From: Micropterus salmoides
Taxonomy: Eukaryota > Chordata > Actinopteri > Centrarchiformes > Centrarchidae
Direction of reading: 5' to 3'
Length of the DNA: 64,000 bases
Assembly (NCBI RefSeq): GCF_014851395.1
Contig: NW_024041039.1
Span: 3,530,887 to 3,594,886 of the forward strand
The number at the start of each line of letters is the position of its first letter. Positions within the stretch are counted from its first letter, which is position 1. Made by a program: the position numbers and the translations under genes. Below, one piece after another: positions 1 through 12,900 of this stretch. Under the pieces are notes generated by a model, which worked only from the letters and a program-made list of their open reading frames with translations, did not search any database and was not told where the DNA came from.

Positions 1-887
1 GGGGGTCAGACCCTCCCAATACCCCCTGTAATTCAAACCATGACCGCACCGCTAGTGGCCGCTGAAAACTCCATAATGCAACTTAAAGGTTTGATAAACA
101 AAGCCTGAGATGAGTGCGGTTTCCCGTCAGACTGGATGGAAGGCACCACAGCTCTATAAAGAGGCCCCCAGTGCTCAAATAAACAGGAACAAACATGGAT
201 TTCAAGGCGGTTTCAATTTCCTGTTGAAGCTAATGACACACACACATAAACACACAGCAGCTTTAAATATTACTCATGGACCCGAATGAGAGCGCTTTCC
301 TCTCTGAGCCTGCCAGCCAGCAGTCAGTGGGGAAGAGAGGGCCATGAATTAGACATCAGACCAGTCAGTAACTAGGCCCCGATAACCAGAAACAGCATCA
401 CACTCCCGGCTGACTGCTTCCTGCTGTTTGACAGCACTCGTCACACCCAGAGAGGAGAGCAGCTTAAGATGTTGTACATATGTGTTGTAAGCCATATCCA
501 GCTGTGTGTGTGACAACCTGGTGTTTCCTTTTGTTATTTATTTTCATCATTGAGTTCTCATAGTTTATTTTTTGCCCTATAGAGGTGAGGCCTAAAGCTG
601 ACAGCTATATTTTACTATATTTTGATCAACAAAAGTGATATGGTTTGCAGACAGTTATGAGACAGGAGTCCCTAATAATGTTTCCTGAACATACTGTGAA
701 CTTAGCTAGTATGTTCCCAGTTGGCTACCGTGTTAGCAGTAATTCGCCGATTACAGTAGCTCGCCAACTTGCCCCGCGAGTATTCACTATGTCACCAAAC
801 TTCTAGAAAAACACACCAGAACAAACAGCATATATAGCTCTCTCTGGATAAAAACGGCCTTCCCGGGAGACTGCATAAAGGGATGAC
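1..887. other. gene-free stretch at left edge
   Basis: No open frame or splice-bounded exon is convincing here on either strand. If the minus-strand exon proposed at 4162-4174 is real, this stretch would lie in its intron or beyond. I see no recognisable repeat boundaries. Confidence 0.4.
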
Positions 888-976
888 ATTTATTTACTTA
901 GCTGACGCTTTTATCCAAAGCGACTTACAACTGCTATATATGTAAGAGGTCATACGCCACTGGAGCAACTAGGAGT
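888..976 (-). repeat. SINE 3' half, left of the Tc1 insertion
   Basis: The sequence carries, in reverse orientation, the fish SINE tail meaning 'gcaactaggag...aagcgacttacaactg...gctgacgcttttatcc'. The same tail appears in forward orientation near 26380-26420 and 41850-41880. The body of this SINE resumes at 2573 after the Tc1 element, so the Tc1 landed inside it. Confidence 0.75.
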
Positions 977-978
977 TA

Positions 979-2570
979 CAGTGAGGAAAATAAGTATTTG
1001 AACACCCTGCTATTTTGCAAGTTCTCCCACTTAGAAATCATGGAGGGGTCTGAAATTGTCATCGTAGGTGCATGTCCACTGTGAGAGACATAATCTAAAA
1101 AAATCACAATGTATGATTTTTTAACTATTTATTTGTATGATACAGCTGCAAATAAGTATTTGAACACCTGTCTATCAGCTAGAATTCTGACTCCCAAAGA
1201 CCTGTTAGTCTGCCTTCAAAATGTCCACCTCCACTCCATTTATTATCCTAAATTAGATGCACCTGTTTGGGGTCGTTAGCTGCGTAAAGACACCTGTCCA
1301 CCCCATACAATCAGTAAGAATCCAACTACTAACATGGCCAAGACCAAAGAGCTGTCCAAAGACACTAGAGACAAAATTGTACACCTCCACAAGGCTGGAA
1401 AGGGCTACGGGGAAATTGCCAAGCAGCTTGGTGAAAAAAGGTCCACTGTTGGAGCAATCATTAGAAAATGGAAGAAGCTAAACATGACTGTCAATCTCCC
1501 TCGGACCGGGGCTCCATGCAAGATCTCACCTCGTGGGGTCTCAATGATCCTAAGAAAGGTGAGAAATCAGGCCAGAACTACACGGGAGGAGCTGGTCAAT
1601 GACCTGAAAAGAGCTGGGACCACCGTTTCCAAGGTTACTGTTGGTAATACACTAAGACGTCGTGGTTTGAAATCACGCATGGCACGGAAGGTTCCCCTGC
1701 TTAAACCAGCACATGTCGAGGCCCGTCTTCAGTTTGCCAATGACCATTTGGATGATCCAGAGGAGTCATGGGAGAAAGTCATGTGGTCAGATGAGACCAA
1801 AATAGAACTTTTTGGTCATAATTCCACTAACCGTGTTTGGAGGAAGAAGAATGATGAGTACCATCCCAAGAACACCATCCCTACTGTGAAGCATGGGGGT
1901 GGTAGCATCATGCTTTGGGGGTGTTTTTCTGCACATGGGACAGGGCGACTGCACTGTATTAAGGAGAGGATGACCGGGGCCATGTATTGCCAGATTTTGG
2001 GGAACAACCTCCTTCCCTCAGTTAGAGCATTGAAGATGGGTCGAGGCCGGGTCTTCCAACATGACAATGACCCGAAGAACACAGCCAGGATAACCAAGGA
2101 GTGGCTCTGTAAGAAGCATATCAAGGTTCTGGCGTGGCCTAGCCAGTCTCCAGACCTAAAGCCAATAGAGAATCTTTGGAGGGAGCTCAAACTCTGTGTT
2201 TCTCAGCGACAGCCCAGAAACCTGACTGATCTAGAGAAGATCTGTGTGGAGGAGTGGGCCAAAATCCCTCCTGCAGTGCAAACCTGGTGGAAAACTACAG
2301 GAAACGTTTGACCTCTGTAATTGCAAACAAAGGCTACTGTACCAAATATTAACATTGATTTTCTCAGGTGTTCAAATACTTATTTGCAGCTGTATCATAC
2401 AAATAAATAGTTAAAAAATCATACATTGTGATTTCTGGATTATTTTTTTTTTAGATTATGTCTCTCACAGTGGACATGCACCTACGATGACAATTTCAGA
2501 CCCCTCCATGATTTCTAAGTGGGAGAACTTGCAAAATAGCAGGGTGTTCAAATACTTATTCTCCTCACTG
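979..2570 (+). mobile_element. Tc1/mariner-family transposon, near-complete copy 1
   Basis: The element begins CAGTGAGGAAAATAAG and ends CTCCTCACTG, with the TA target duplicated at 977-978 and 2571-2572. Each end is about 200 bp and carries an outer and an inner repeat: the motif 'aataagtatttgaacacc' occurs near 990 and again near 1150, with inverted counterparts near 2370 and 2545. This is the IR/DR arrangement of Sleeping Beauty-like Tc1 elements. It encodes the transposase at 1334-2311. A second copy lies at 11395-12973 in opposite orientation. Confidence 0.95.
1334..2311 (+). CDS. Tc1-like transposase, catalytic core intact, C-terminus frameshifted
   Basis: Cut-and-paste transposase of 325 codons. 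An N-terminal paired-like helix-turn-helix region (residues about 1-110) would bind the element ends. The catalytic triad is visible as D153 (in 'VMWSDETK'), D244 (in 'FQHDNDPKN') and E279 (in 'SPDLKPIENLW'), which is DD34E spacing. After residue 315 the frame changes: the bases that follow read well in another frame to a TAA at 2350-2352, so the last ten residues here are probably out of frame. The second copy at 11591-12606 has the same 'gcagtgcaaacc' at this point, so the shift probably predates both copies. Antisense open frames inside the element are shadows. Activity is doubtful but the body is unusually well preserved. Confidence 0.9.
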   Translation: MAKTKELSKDTRDKIVHLHKAGKGYGEIAKQLGEKRSTVGAIIRKWKKLNMTVNLPRTGAPCKISPRGVSMILRKVRNQARTTREELVNDLKRAGTTVSKVTVGNTLRRRGLKSRMARKVPLLKPAHVEARLQFANDHLDDPEESWEKVMWSDETKIELFGHNSTNRVWRKKNDEYHPKNTIPTVKHGGGSIMLWGCFSAHGTGRLHCIKERMTGAMYCQILGNNLLPSVRALKMGRGRVFQHDNDPKNTARITKEWLCKKHIKVLAWPSQSPDLKPIENLWRELKLCVSQRQPRNLTDLEKICVEEWAKIPPAVQTWWKTTGNV

Positions 2571-2572
2571 TA

Positions 2573-2650
2573 TGTGCCTCACAGTGGATTTGAAACCCAA
2601 ATCTCTCACACCAAAGGCATGTGTGTTATCCACTGTTCCATCACCACCCT
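2573..2650 (-). repeat. SINE 5' half, right of the Tc1 insertion
   Basis: Continues the SINE interrupted at 976, with 'tttgaaacccaaatctctca' and 'ggcatgtgtgttatccact', the reverse complement of a tRNA-like Pol III head. Together with 888-976 it makes one element split by the transposon. Confidence 0.7.
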
Positions 2651-3053
2651 AGGATTTGTGGCAGGATTCACAACTTGGATTCATTTTTACGAAAAGCTGT
2701 TTTGATTCTTTGGACCCTCACAGACTAAAGGAAGATAAATAATCAAGGAACGGACACATTTGGACTTAACGAGCGCTTCAAAGGTAACGGGAGTCGGCAT
2801 TTTTCACCTCTTGTACCATGCAGGTTACACCGGTACATACGTTTCAACATTAATATTTGTATTAACGATCTAAGCGGCTTAGAAGCAGCTATAGTGGCTA
2901 CCTGGCGGGGTTTAAGAGGTTTTATACATCTGAAGAACTTCTATAAAAACCAGACCAGGCGTTTAATCAAGAGCTGCGTTTATTTGTCTAAATGTGTTCC
3001 CACACCAGGCCAGGAAACGGGGTAAGCGGTCGCAGTTAATTGCTCATATGTTG

Positions 3054-3122
3054 CAGTGGGAATCTAACACTGGTCTCCCGCACCAAAGGCATGTGTTTTA
3101 TCCACTGCTCCATTACCACCAC
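3054..3122 (-). repeat. second partial SINE copy
   Basis: The stretch 'ggcatgtgttttatccactg' and its surroundings repeat the SINE head at 2600-2650 with a few substitutions, in the same orientation. The tail is absent. The nearby open frame is only a product of this repeat. Confidence 0.65.
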
Positions 3123-3271
3123 ATGTTATGTTATAAGGAAGCCCATTGTGCTCCGCGCTACACGTGCCTTTACATGTAACTAGAAATGTTTTATTTTCTA
3201 TGTGTTAGGTGAGGTGTGAGACGTCGCTCCATAGTGCAGTGCACCTGATTATTGTTGCTTCACTAAACACA

Positions 3272-3515
3272 ACGAACTAAAGTTAACTCAGTCCCACATA
3301 CACCATCCTGCTGCCCCAAACACTCACTAGAGCACCAAATCTGGATTCATCCGCCGCTGAAAATAGTGCCAAACAAATGCACTATTTTCCTGTTACCTGT
3401 TTGTTTGATAACCACTACAGTGAGTTTTAGGGAAGTCTTTTTTAACATTAAACTAAATGTTTGTGAGGTGTTTTTAAAGATTATACGCCTTCAGGAGGAA
3501 CCTCAATGAAGCAGA
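3272..3515. repeat. dispersed repeat, copy A
   Basis: Shares the motifs 'actcagtcccac', 'atccgccgctgaaaatagt' and 'gcactatttt', in the same order, with 38590-38820. Divergence is moderate and ends are not defined. I do not recognise the family. Confidence 0.6.
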
Positions 3516-4161
3516 CCTCGCCTACGCCACATGAGCATGACGCCTGTGTGACCGTTATAAATCTTTGAAATCTATCAGCTTAGATTTAGCTAGAGCCTGT
3601 GTTACAAACTGGAGGTGTGGAGTTTGAAACGTGTGGGTGTTTACCAGGCAAGGAGAATCTGATTAAAGATGTTATTGAGTTGCATTATGGGAAATGTAGG
3701 ATCCAGTGTTTTTGGGATCTTGACCAACACTAAAGACTATAGCAGCTTCTGCTCTTAAAATTTTTTATTTTTTATTTCTTATGACACGTTACAGTAGGAA
3801 AATCATAGGTATAAATAATAAAATGAACGACGTCTGTGGTAATATTATAATAATTCACCTCACTGTTTGTTTGACATACACACTTTTCCATGGCCTTAAT
3901 TTAACATGTTGTGACATGACGTGGCTGAATTATGCAGGAAGGACTATCATTCATATTTATTTGTTTAGAGACTGATAAAGGTTTTAATATATAATAAATG
4001 TGGCTAAAATGCAAGTAATAACAGTAGTAGAGGGTAAAAAAGAGAATGCATTGGCCTACTCATCCTGTCCAAACCCCCTGAAAGAAACCAGGAGGAGAGC
4101 CTGACAGCAGCATCCATCCTCAGCACTGACACGTTGGAAATATTAACACGGTCGTACTTAC

Positions 4162-4174
4162 TGTCCGAGGCCAT
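4162..4174 (-). CDS. possible first coding exon of a gene leaving the window
   Basis: On the minus strand an ATG in 'gcagccatggcc' opens a short frame (MASD) followed at once by a strong donor, ACA|GTAAGT. The upstream sequence is GC- and CpG-rich, unlike its AT-rich surroundings, as expected of a 5' exon. No further minus-strand exon is found between here and position 1, so the rest would lie outside the window. Reading on without splicing gives a longer open frame to about 4004 with no recognisable domain. I cannot name the gene. A spurious call is possible. Confidence 0.35.
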
Positions 4175-4340
4175 GGCTGCGGCTGTTTCCCTCAGACTGA
4201 CGGCGGATCCGAGCGTGTGATCGGCGGAGCAGCGGCAGCAGCGTCCCCGCCGCTCCTCATCCTCTCCAGACCCGCAAGTCTGCAGCCACACAGCGGTGAA
4301 CGACGACCCCTTCGCGTACTGTCGGAAACAATCACACTCA
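4175..4340 (-). promoter_or_regulatory. CpG-rich candidate promoter / 5' UTR
   Basis: A compact patch with many CG dinucleotides ('gccgctcctcatcc', 'gcggagcagcggcagc') in otherwise AT-rich DNA, directly upstream of the ATG and donor described at 4162-4174. The assignment rests on base composition and position only. Confidence 0.35.
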
Positions 4341-4359
4341 GTAAGGTTTATTCTCACAT

Positions 4360-6966
4360 TTATTAAATTCCTTCCATTTAAACATTCAAATTATGACCCC
4401 CCCCACCCAAAGTTGAATTAGTAATTTGTGCCCTAAATTATCGATATGATTCGCTCAACTTATTTATCCAATTTAGGAAAAAATAGGCGAAGGTTTATCT
4501 TTAACACACATATATCCTACTGTCTGTGAACTTGTTGTGCATCAGTAGTGCAACAAAACCAAAAAACTGTTAAATTTAATATCTTAAATCTGACGTTACA
4601 AAATGTTGACGTCTGTTTTATTAATCAAATATGTAATACAGATATATAAGTTAAAAGAAAACAGTTAAAAACAAAATGAAACAGTAAAACGATCGGGCTA
4701 AATACAGTTTAAGCTAGGCTAACTGTTAGCTGGTGCGACTGCAACGGCTAGCCTTGGCTAATGTAGCTAAATTTCCTTTGTAGCTTTTTCCATGTGTAAA
4801 TATGTCAAATTTGATAAAGCAAAACCTTGTAAATACTTACTTGAGTAGTAATGTTAACTAAACCCACTCATGGAGAATAAACAGCGCAAACAGCTAAACT
4901 AGTCGGCAATAGGTTAAAATGTGGCTAGTAAGCTAGTTAGCATAGCTTAGCAAAGCTTTTCAGTAGAAATCAGATTCGGGATGGTTAAGCTTTGTTTAAA
5001 ATCAAATATTTAAATGCATGAAATTGTAAATTAGTTCATTATAAAGTTAGTTCATTACACTGCTCAACAAAATAAAGGAACGCTTACTCATCACAGTGTA
5101 ACATCATGTAAATTTAACCTCAGAAAAAGCACGACAATGAACAAATTACACTTAATAATTACTTTTACTAATAGAAACATACAGTATGTGTCTGTAAAGA
5201 GTTGTGTAATCATTTATTAAACAATACTTTAGTAGTGTGATAATTTGTTATACATTAAGGATAGTTATTATTGACACGTTTTAATAATAATAATAATAAT
5301 AATCCTTATTTGTAGAGCACTTTTCAAAAACAAGTTACAAAGAGCTTTAACAAGTGTAAAGAATAATACAAAAAAAAACTAGATAAGAGCATGAAAAATT
5401 AATATAAAATTAGTAAAATACAATAAAATAAAAGGGATAACCATCGGTATTCAGAATATTTCATTGTTTTGCAGATAAAGAAGCATATGTATTTCTTGCA
5501 ACAAGTGAGAATTTAACATAGGCAGTGCCCATATTTTTGCACAGATTGAACACCTACACAATTTAATGTTGCTGTAAATTAACCAACTGAATAACCTAGT
5601 GTATCCATTTTTATGCTCTGAAAACTTACCATATGCATAGATTGCTGTTCATACTGTACATCCTTACATTTGCACTCTCCATCCAACTCTGCCCACTTCT
5701 ATACCACTGTATATTTTTAATATATTCACATATACTGGATAATATATGTATAGTTTAACTCCGCTCAACATATTAGCATAACTGCACTTGGGGCTTGGTA
5801 GAATTTTCCTCAATAATATAACAAATGTTCAATAAATGTTTTGACGTAATTCACTTGTATCCCAAACGAATTAGCACACTATTTTTCTATATATATATAT
5901 TATTTTTTTTTGAGTAAAAAGGGACTGAAAAAAACATTTGACTTAATTTACTTATGCATATTTGCTGAGAAAAGATTTTATCATAATTGTTTTGAATGTT
6001 CTACCACATATTTGTTAAGTGATCCACTGTTTGGCATCAAGTGTGTGTTGAAGAAAAGTTTAAAACCACAAGTGACCAATCTGGTTTCTTCAACTTTCAC
6101 TCAGGAGTTTCTTCTGCACTTTTGGTTAGATGCTAACTGGAATTCATTAACTCTTCACACGTACTCTGCATAAAGACAAAAAGTTGAATCTAATCTAATC
6201 AGAAGTGGTACTAAAGGAAGAGCCCTTTGTCATTCCCAAATTCCCAAAGTGACAACAGCTGCAGCGAAGAGGCAACCGCAAGACCAAAAAGGGAATAGTT
6301 TTGCATTCACTCTCTCCTTAACCTTCCCTTCCCCCGTCCGTAATTTTGAGTAGCACTATTGGCATTCATTAATTTAGTCTGAATCGAATGTCACACAAGA
6401 AAGAGACAAAAATAAGAACCACAAATACAAGTTTTATAGAAAGTAGTGATAGTATAAAACTAAACTTTTTTATAGAAGAACCTGCACAGAGAGATGAACT
6501 TCATGAGGAAAATGTTTATAGTCATTTACCCAAATGAACTTATTAAAATGTGCATAAGGTGAATTATTGTCACAACATATGGTTCCTTAAGTATAAAAGA
6601 AAAAAGAGGCAGGTACAGGGTAAAATTTTAACAAGTGAAATGAAATAGAAACAAATAAAACTGTTAATTTCTTTGCTTTGCCGAGTTTGTTGTAACTCTT
6701 TACAAAGGCGCTGCATTCAGGAACAGAAGCAGAGTCAGATCAATATTTCTTCTTTAACAGATCAATTTGTATGTTTAAGTTTCTTTAAAAAATACATGAC
6801 ATTTTAAAATGTTAAAACATTCGCCTTTTCTATGATACACGACTGTCAACGCAAACATTTAAAATGAATTACAACAACCACCACATTTTAAAACAAATAA
6901 TATATAATAAAATATTCCAGGCAGAAGCTCCACTCAGGATGAAGGCTGACTCCAGCAGTGTCTTCG
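4360..6966. other. gene-free stretch between candidate promoter and snapc1 3' end
   Basis: AT-rich DNA without supportable exons. It contains an (AAT)n run followed by a repeat tail 'cttatttgtagagcacttt' at 5285-5345 and a partial MITE at 5806-6165. The final part, 6700-6966, presumably includes the snapc1 3' UTR. Confidence 0.5.
5806..6165. repeat. partial MITE of the 45276-45623 family
   Basis: Shares 'aacaaatgttcaataaatgtt', 'ttgaatgttct' and 'tttcactcaggag', in the same order, with 45340-45500. A third copy starts at 21811. Terminal repeats are not recognisable in this copy. Confidence 0.6.
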
Positions 6967-9900
6967 TCACCACTTGAATCTGATGTACTTTTTTGGTTTT
7001 TCTGAATATAGGAAAAAGAAAACAAAGTTTAACAAGCAAGAAAATTCATGCGTGAGCAAAACTCTTTATAGTTGATAGAAAAATAAGATTATTTTGTTAA
7101 TTTACTGTAAAATATGGTGGTGGATGTTGAGAAAAGGCCATTTCAGTTTAAAAAAAATAAATCCTGGTTAGTGTTTTATAGCCAAACAAACAGCTTGTGG
7201 CACACATTCAAGACCCGTATGCGTGCTAATGTAGCATGTTAACAAACCACTTTGATCTTCACCCGGATCACCAAACAAACTAATGCAGCAAGTGTGAAAG
7301 AGCAGATGTGCAGCTGCTGGCTGTGTACCTTCAGGGACGAAGTCCAGCGTGGTGAGACGATTGATGCGAGTGGTGTTTGTGGCTTCTTTCCACATGTCAC
7401 CTGGCAAGAAGGAAGTTTCAGTGAGCGAGGATTATTGCACAAAAACATTCAAGCTAAAAGAAAATAAATTCACCCTCAGAGCCCACATTCCCACCGCCTG
7501 CCTCCTCCTCCTCGTCCACTGTGGGAGAGGAGTAAAGGCATATTCAAATCTGCGTTGAGTCTAGCCAACGGCCATAGCAAGCATTTATAACGGTGTGTTG
7601 GTGTCTGCGTCGCTCTGCCATTACAGTGCACCACAAAAATGTTCCAATGTGTCTGAGCTTCTTCTTCTTCGTTGGCCATTACAAACAATGTTGAACAGCA
7701 GCTACTTTTAGTGAAATTACTGAAGTGCAGAAACGAGAGAAGGCGTCAGAGGAGATGGTGTGCACGACCCTTGACCCGGCTGAGGCAGAAGGAAAACAGT
7801 GGAAATTAGTAGGAGGAAATGTGAAGATACAGAGTCATTGCGAGGTGTAGTTACATTTATGGGGAAGTGCTCGTCAGGCTACGGTGAATGGCACACAGCC
7901 TTAAGAAGTCCCATTTTTAATACAAATGTGTTTCATTCCTAATCAGTCAAACATGACCCTGAAAATCAGTCTCTGTCAGGTAAAAACTACATTTTGAGAT
8001 GTATTTTATAATTATATATTTTACATTTTCCCTACAACATTTATTACCCACACAAGAAACTGATGAACTCACAGGAAAATATCAATTAATGCAGACACAA
8101 GCAATCATTACATTCACTGGTTTCACTGATTTACACAAATAGATGAAAATAATTATCAACTATTTTGATAATCGATTGATTATTTGTAGTCGCTTTTTAA
8201 TCAAAAAATGTGGAACAATTTCTGGTTTCAGCTTCTTTGTAAATATTTGCTGCTTTTCTTTGTCATTTCCGATGTCTTGGTGTTTTTGATTGTTGGTTGG
8301 ATAAAAGAAGCAATATGAAGACATCACTCTGGGCTCTGGGAAATTGTGGCGGGCATTTATTTATTTATTTGACAGGAAGAAACTAATATTTTGTAATAAA
8401 TGAAAAGCAATAGCGCTGGCAGTGGTAGCTGCCCGGCCTCATCATTATTTTGATATTTCATCACATTAAATATTCAAATATAAATTCCCGCTGTGCTGCC
8501 ATCATCAGAAACTGAAGTGGCTTCAGGTGACGCCTGAGAGGACGTCTTATTTTACCAAGAACATGTTTACTCAATTCCTCTCTCCTCACATTTTAGTCCT
8601 TTCTATGTGAGATGTGAGAGAAATGAAGAGGCATTAAGGACAAATAACGAGCACACCTATAGTCGTAGCAAAGAAAGATAAAAGCAGAATTTATACTTAT
8701 TTTGTAGTATTTATTGTCCTTGGTATATACACTGATCAGACATAACATAATGGACCGCCATCCCTTTTGCCGCCAAAACAGCCCTGACCCGTCGAGGCCT
8801 GGACTACCTTTGACGGGGTACTGACCACTGCAGACCAGTCACAGTTTGGTCCTTGTCAAAGTTGTTCAGATTCTTACGCTTGCACATTTTTCCTGCTTCT
8901 AAACACATCAACACCGAGGACACAACGTTCACCTGCTGCCTGATATATGGTGTAGTAACGAGATAATCAGTGTTATCCACTTCACCAGTCAGTGGTCACG
9001 GGTCCTCAGTAAAAACGTGTGCAAACTTGATGTCACCAGCAAATTGGCACGTAAGCTGATCTACTAACGGTCTGTCTTTCAAAAGTGCAAGATAGCGCCT
9101 GTTGTTCATTTACTACTTTTGCCTTAATGCAGTCTGGGGCAAAGTAACGGGAGGGTAACATGCAAATACATGTGTTTACTACACGCAGTGTGACCTAACA
9201 AGCCCAATTTCATGTGAGTGCAACAGCTTCTGTATTTAATAGGTTTGAAAGGAAGGTGCAAACCGCCAAGTGTTGCAGAGACGGCTGCTGATTTTGTTGC
9301 CTGAAGGAGACACAGCCGTAATGAAAGAAAACATAGAGAAATTAACAATATTAGATAATTTTTCTATATCCAATATATAGAAATACAAATATTTTATTTA
9401 TTTGATGAACTATATGAATAGAATATTTTTTGTATCTTCCTTTAGCTTTGGCGATACTGTTGTTTTAACGTTCATGCCAATAAAGCAAATTTCATTTCGA
9501 CCTGACTTCTGTTCTACGTGAGATGGAGGAGTTTAGAAAGTTGCTTGGCGCTGCGGAAAGAGCCCCCAGCTGCAGTAGTGCACGGATCACGCGTAAAATC
9601 CCTCCAGCCAGAGGGAACGATCACTAACTGTTCGGGGCGTAATAGCGACACAAGCCTTTGTAGGGATCAGAGAGGGAATGGGGGCGTTGGGGCGTACAGG
9701 GACAGCGACAGGAGATCTCGGAGCGAGCGGGCACGGTGCGCACGGTCGGTGATCGTTCCCTCTGGCTGGATGAAGCGCGATCTGCTGGCATTTCCTCGCG
9801 TCATTCCAGCGTGCTGTAGCTGTTTCTGCTGGAGTTTCCCAAAGCAGTTTTTCAGGTGTGCTGTCCCAAGTACTTAGTGGGCCGGTACAGACAATTTCCA

Positions 9901-12900
9901 CATCCTCGGGACGCACTGAACGAAACAAACCAAGGTTTTTACGCTGCGGCGGCTTTCCCTCCTGACTCTCCATGGCGGAAACACGCAAAGCCCTCATTTA
10001 AATACTCCCTCCATTGTGTTTGCTCCTGTTGTCATCTACAAATTAATTCTTAGTAAGTCACCTGTAACGGGTACTAAAATTACACGTGCAATATTTTAGA
10101 ATGCACACGCAATTTAGCACTCTTTATTCGGCTCTTAATGTTTGGGCTGATCGGGTAAGATACTTTAAGTTTTAGGAATTAAAGGAAGGTTTTAAAGGAG
10201 GCATTTACCTGCGATATGTATGTTCTGGTTGGTTCTGGCTTTGAGTGACAGTTTATTTGTTCTGGAGTAACCTGACGAGGGGGAGGGTCCAGACTCGTCA
10301 CTCGTGGGATCCACCTCCACCTGACGATGACGCCGGGACTTGGAGGCCTGAAATAAAAAATAATGTGTTTTTGGATGATTTGAAAGGTATAAATTTAACA
10401 AAATGCAAATTTTTTTGCAAGAATATAAAATGAGAAACAAACCTCTGCTGCCTCTCCGTATGCTTTTGACTTGATGGAGGCAAGGAGCTCAGCTCTCCTG
10501 GAGGACTGAGGACACAAAACTGGCGGTGAGTCAACAGCGCCACTCTAGCGGACAAACTAATCATTACACCTTTAGGTAAAAGCTGAAGGACTTCATGTAT
10601 TTAACGTCCTGCAGGAGACGTGGTGTGCACCAGTGATACTCTAAATGCTTCTGATGACCTCCAGCTTCAACTGAGTCACACGTAGCGTCGCTCACCTCCT
10701 GCTGAGACGACGCTCCCTCATCGTCGTCTTCATCTTCAACCTTCCCATCCTGACAACAAAAGACACGTCATGGCCTCACATCAACAGTGGTGAAAAAAAG
10801 ACCCGGCTGTATGAAGAGAAACTTCACTGTAACAAAGACCTGGAGAAAAGTCTCACCTTCTTTTGCTGCCAGTTGTAGAAATCCACCACAGAGCTGCGCA
10901 GCTGAGGGACGAGCTCATTACGGAGCAGGTTGACGGACGAAACCGCCGGTTCTGACGTCGAAGAGACAGATGCCTTCAGCTTCTCATAGAGCTCATGAAT
11001 GTTGGACAATTCCTGCAAGAAGACAAACGGCTCAACTTAACACTTGATGAAAAATTCCCTTTAAAGTGCCAAGAGTCGAGGGGGCCTTGGCTCACCTCCA
11101 GCCGCTCGATGTTGATCAGCTCCTGTGGACGAGACGCTCGCTCCATGAACTCTTCACACAACGCCGTCCTCTCCACCTTCCTCTTCTTCTGGAAGGAGAG
11201 CTGGACGGAGAGGAAGAGGAGGGAGAGACAAAGGAGAAGCACAAAGAGGTGAGTGTGAACTGCAAGCTAGAAGGGATTATATGCGGAATCTAAATCATAT
11301 TGATCATTTTTCTCAGAACCTGTATTTTGTCGTTTGTTGAACCCGTTTGAAATGACATAAATATCTCATTTCTAATTGGTAGCTGAGCAACGTACAGTGA
11401 GGAGAATAAGTATTTGAACACCCTGCTATTTTGCAAGTTCTCCCACTTAGAAATCATGGAGGGGTCTGAAATTGTCATCGTAAGAAAAATACGATAAAAA
11501 TAATCCAGAAATCACAATGTATGATTTTTTAACTATTTATTTGTATGATACAGCTGCAAATAAGTATTTGAACACCTGAGAAAATCAATGTTAATATTTG
11601 GTACAGTAGCCTTTGTTTGCAATTACAGAGGTCAAACGTTTCCTGTAGTTTTTCACCAGGTTTGCACTGCAGGAGGGATTTTGGCCCACTCCTCCACACA
11701 GATCTTCTCTAGATCAGTCAGGTTTCTGGGCTGTCGCTGAGAAACACGGCGTTTGAGCTCCCTCCAAAGATTCTCTATTGGGTTTAGGTCTGGAGACTGG
11801 CTAGGCCACGCCAGAACCTCGATATGCTTCTTACAGAGCCACTCCTTGGTTATCCTGGCTGTGTCTTCGGGTCATTGTCATGTTGGAAGACCCGGCCTCG
11901 ACCCATCTTCAATGCTCTAACTGAGGGAAGGAGGTTGTTCCCCAAAATCTGGCAATACATGGCCCCGGTCATCCTCTCCTTAATACAGTGCAGTCGCCCT
12001 GTCCCATGTGCAGAAAAACACCCCCAAAGCATGATGCTACCACCCCCATGCTTCACAGTAGGGATGCTGTTCTTGGGATGGTACTCATCATTCTTCTTCC
12101 TCCAAACACGGTTAGTGGAATTATGACCAAAAAGTTCTATTTTGGTCTCATCTGACCACATGACTTTCTCCCATGACTCCTCTGGATCATCCAAATGGTC
12201 ATTGGCAAACTGAAGACGGGCCTTGACATGTGCTGGTTTAAGCAGGGGACCCTTCGTGCCATGCGTGATTTCAAACCACGACGTCTTAGTGTATTACCAA
12301 CAGTAACCTTGGAAACGGTGGTCCCAGCTCTTTTCAGGTCATTGACCAGCTCCTCCCGTGTAGTTCTGGCCTGATTTCTCACCTTTCTTAGGATCATTGA
12401 GACCCACGAGGTGAGATCTTGCATGGAGCCCCGGTCCGAGGGAGATTGACAGTCATGTTTAGCTTCTTCCATTTTCTAATGATTGCTCCAACAGTGGACC
12501 TTTTTTCACCAAGCTGCTTGGCAATTTCCCCGTAGCCCTTTCCAGCCTTGTGGAGGTGTACAATTTTGTCTCTAGTGTCTTTGGACAGCTCTTTGGTCTT
12601 GGCCATGTTAGTAGTTGGATTCTTACTGATTGTATGGGGTGGACAGGTGTCTTTACGCAGCTAACGACCCCAAACAGGTGCATCTAATTTAGGATAATAA
12701 ATGGAGTGGAGGTGGACATTTTGAAGGCAGACTAACAGGTCTTTGAGAGTCAGAATTCTAGCTGATAGACAGGTGTTCAAATACTTATTTGCAGCTGTAT
12801 CATACAAATAAATAGTTAAAAAATCATACATTGTGATTTCTGGATTTTTTTTTTTAGATTATGTCTCTCACAGTGGACATGCACCTACGATGACAATTTC

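Noticed and set aside
1816..2190. Antisense open frame inside the Tc1 (also 11824-12126)
   Set aside because: Complement of the transposase catalytic region. It appears in both copies only because they share sequence.
2573..2650. Possible tRNA gene
   Set aside because: The tRNA-like head belongs to a SINE that recurs at several places; no complete cloverleaf could be drawn.
9518..9997. 119- and 136-codon frames on opposite strands
   Set aside because: Both are by-products of the GC-rich inverted repeat; no domain, no splice context, and inside snapc1 intron 8.
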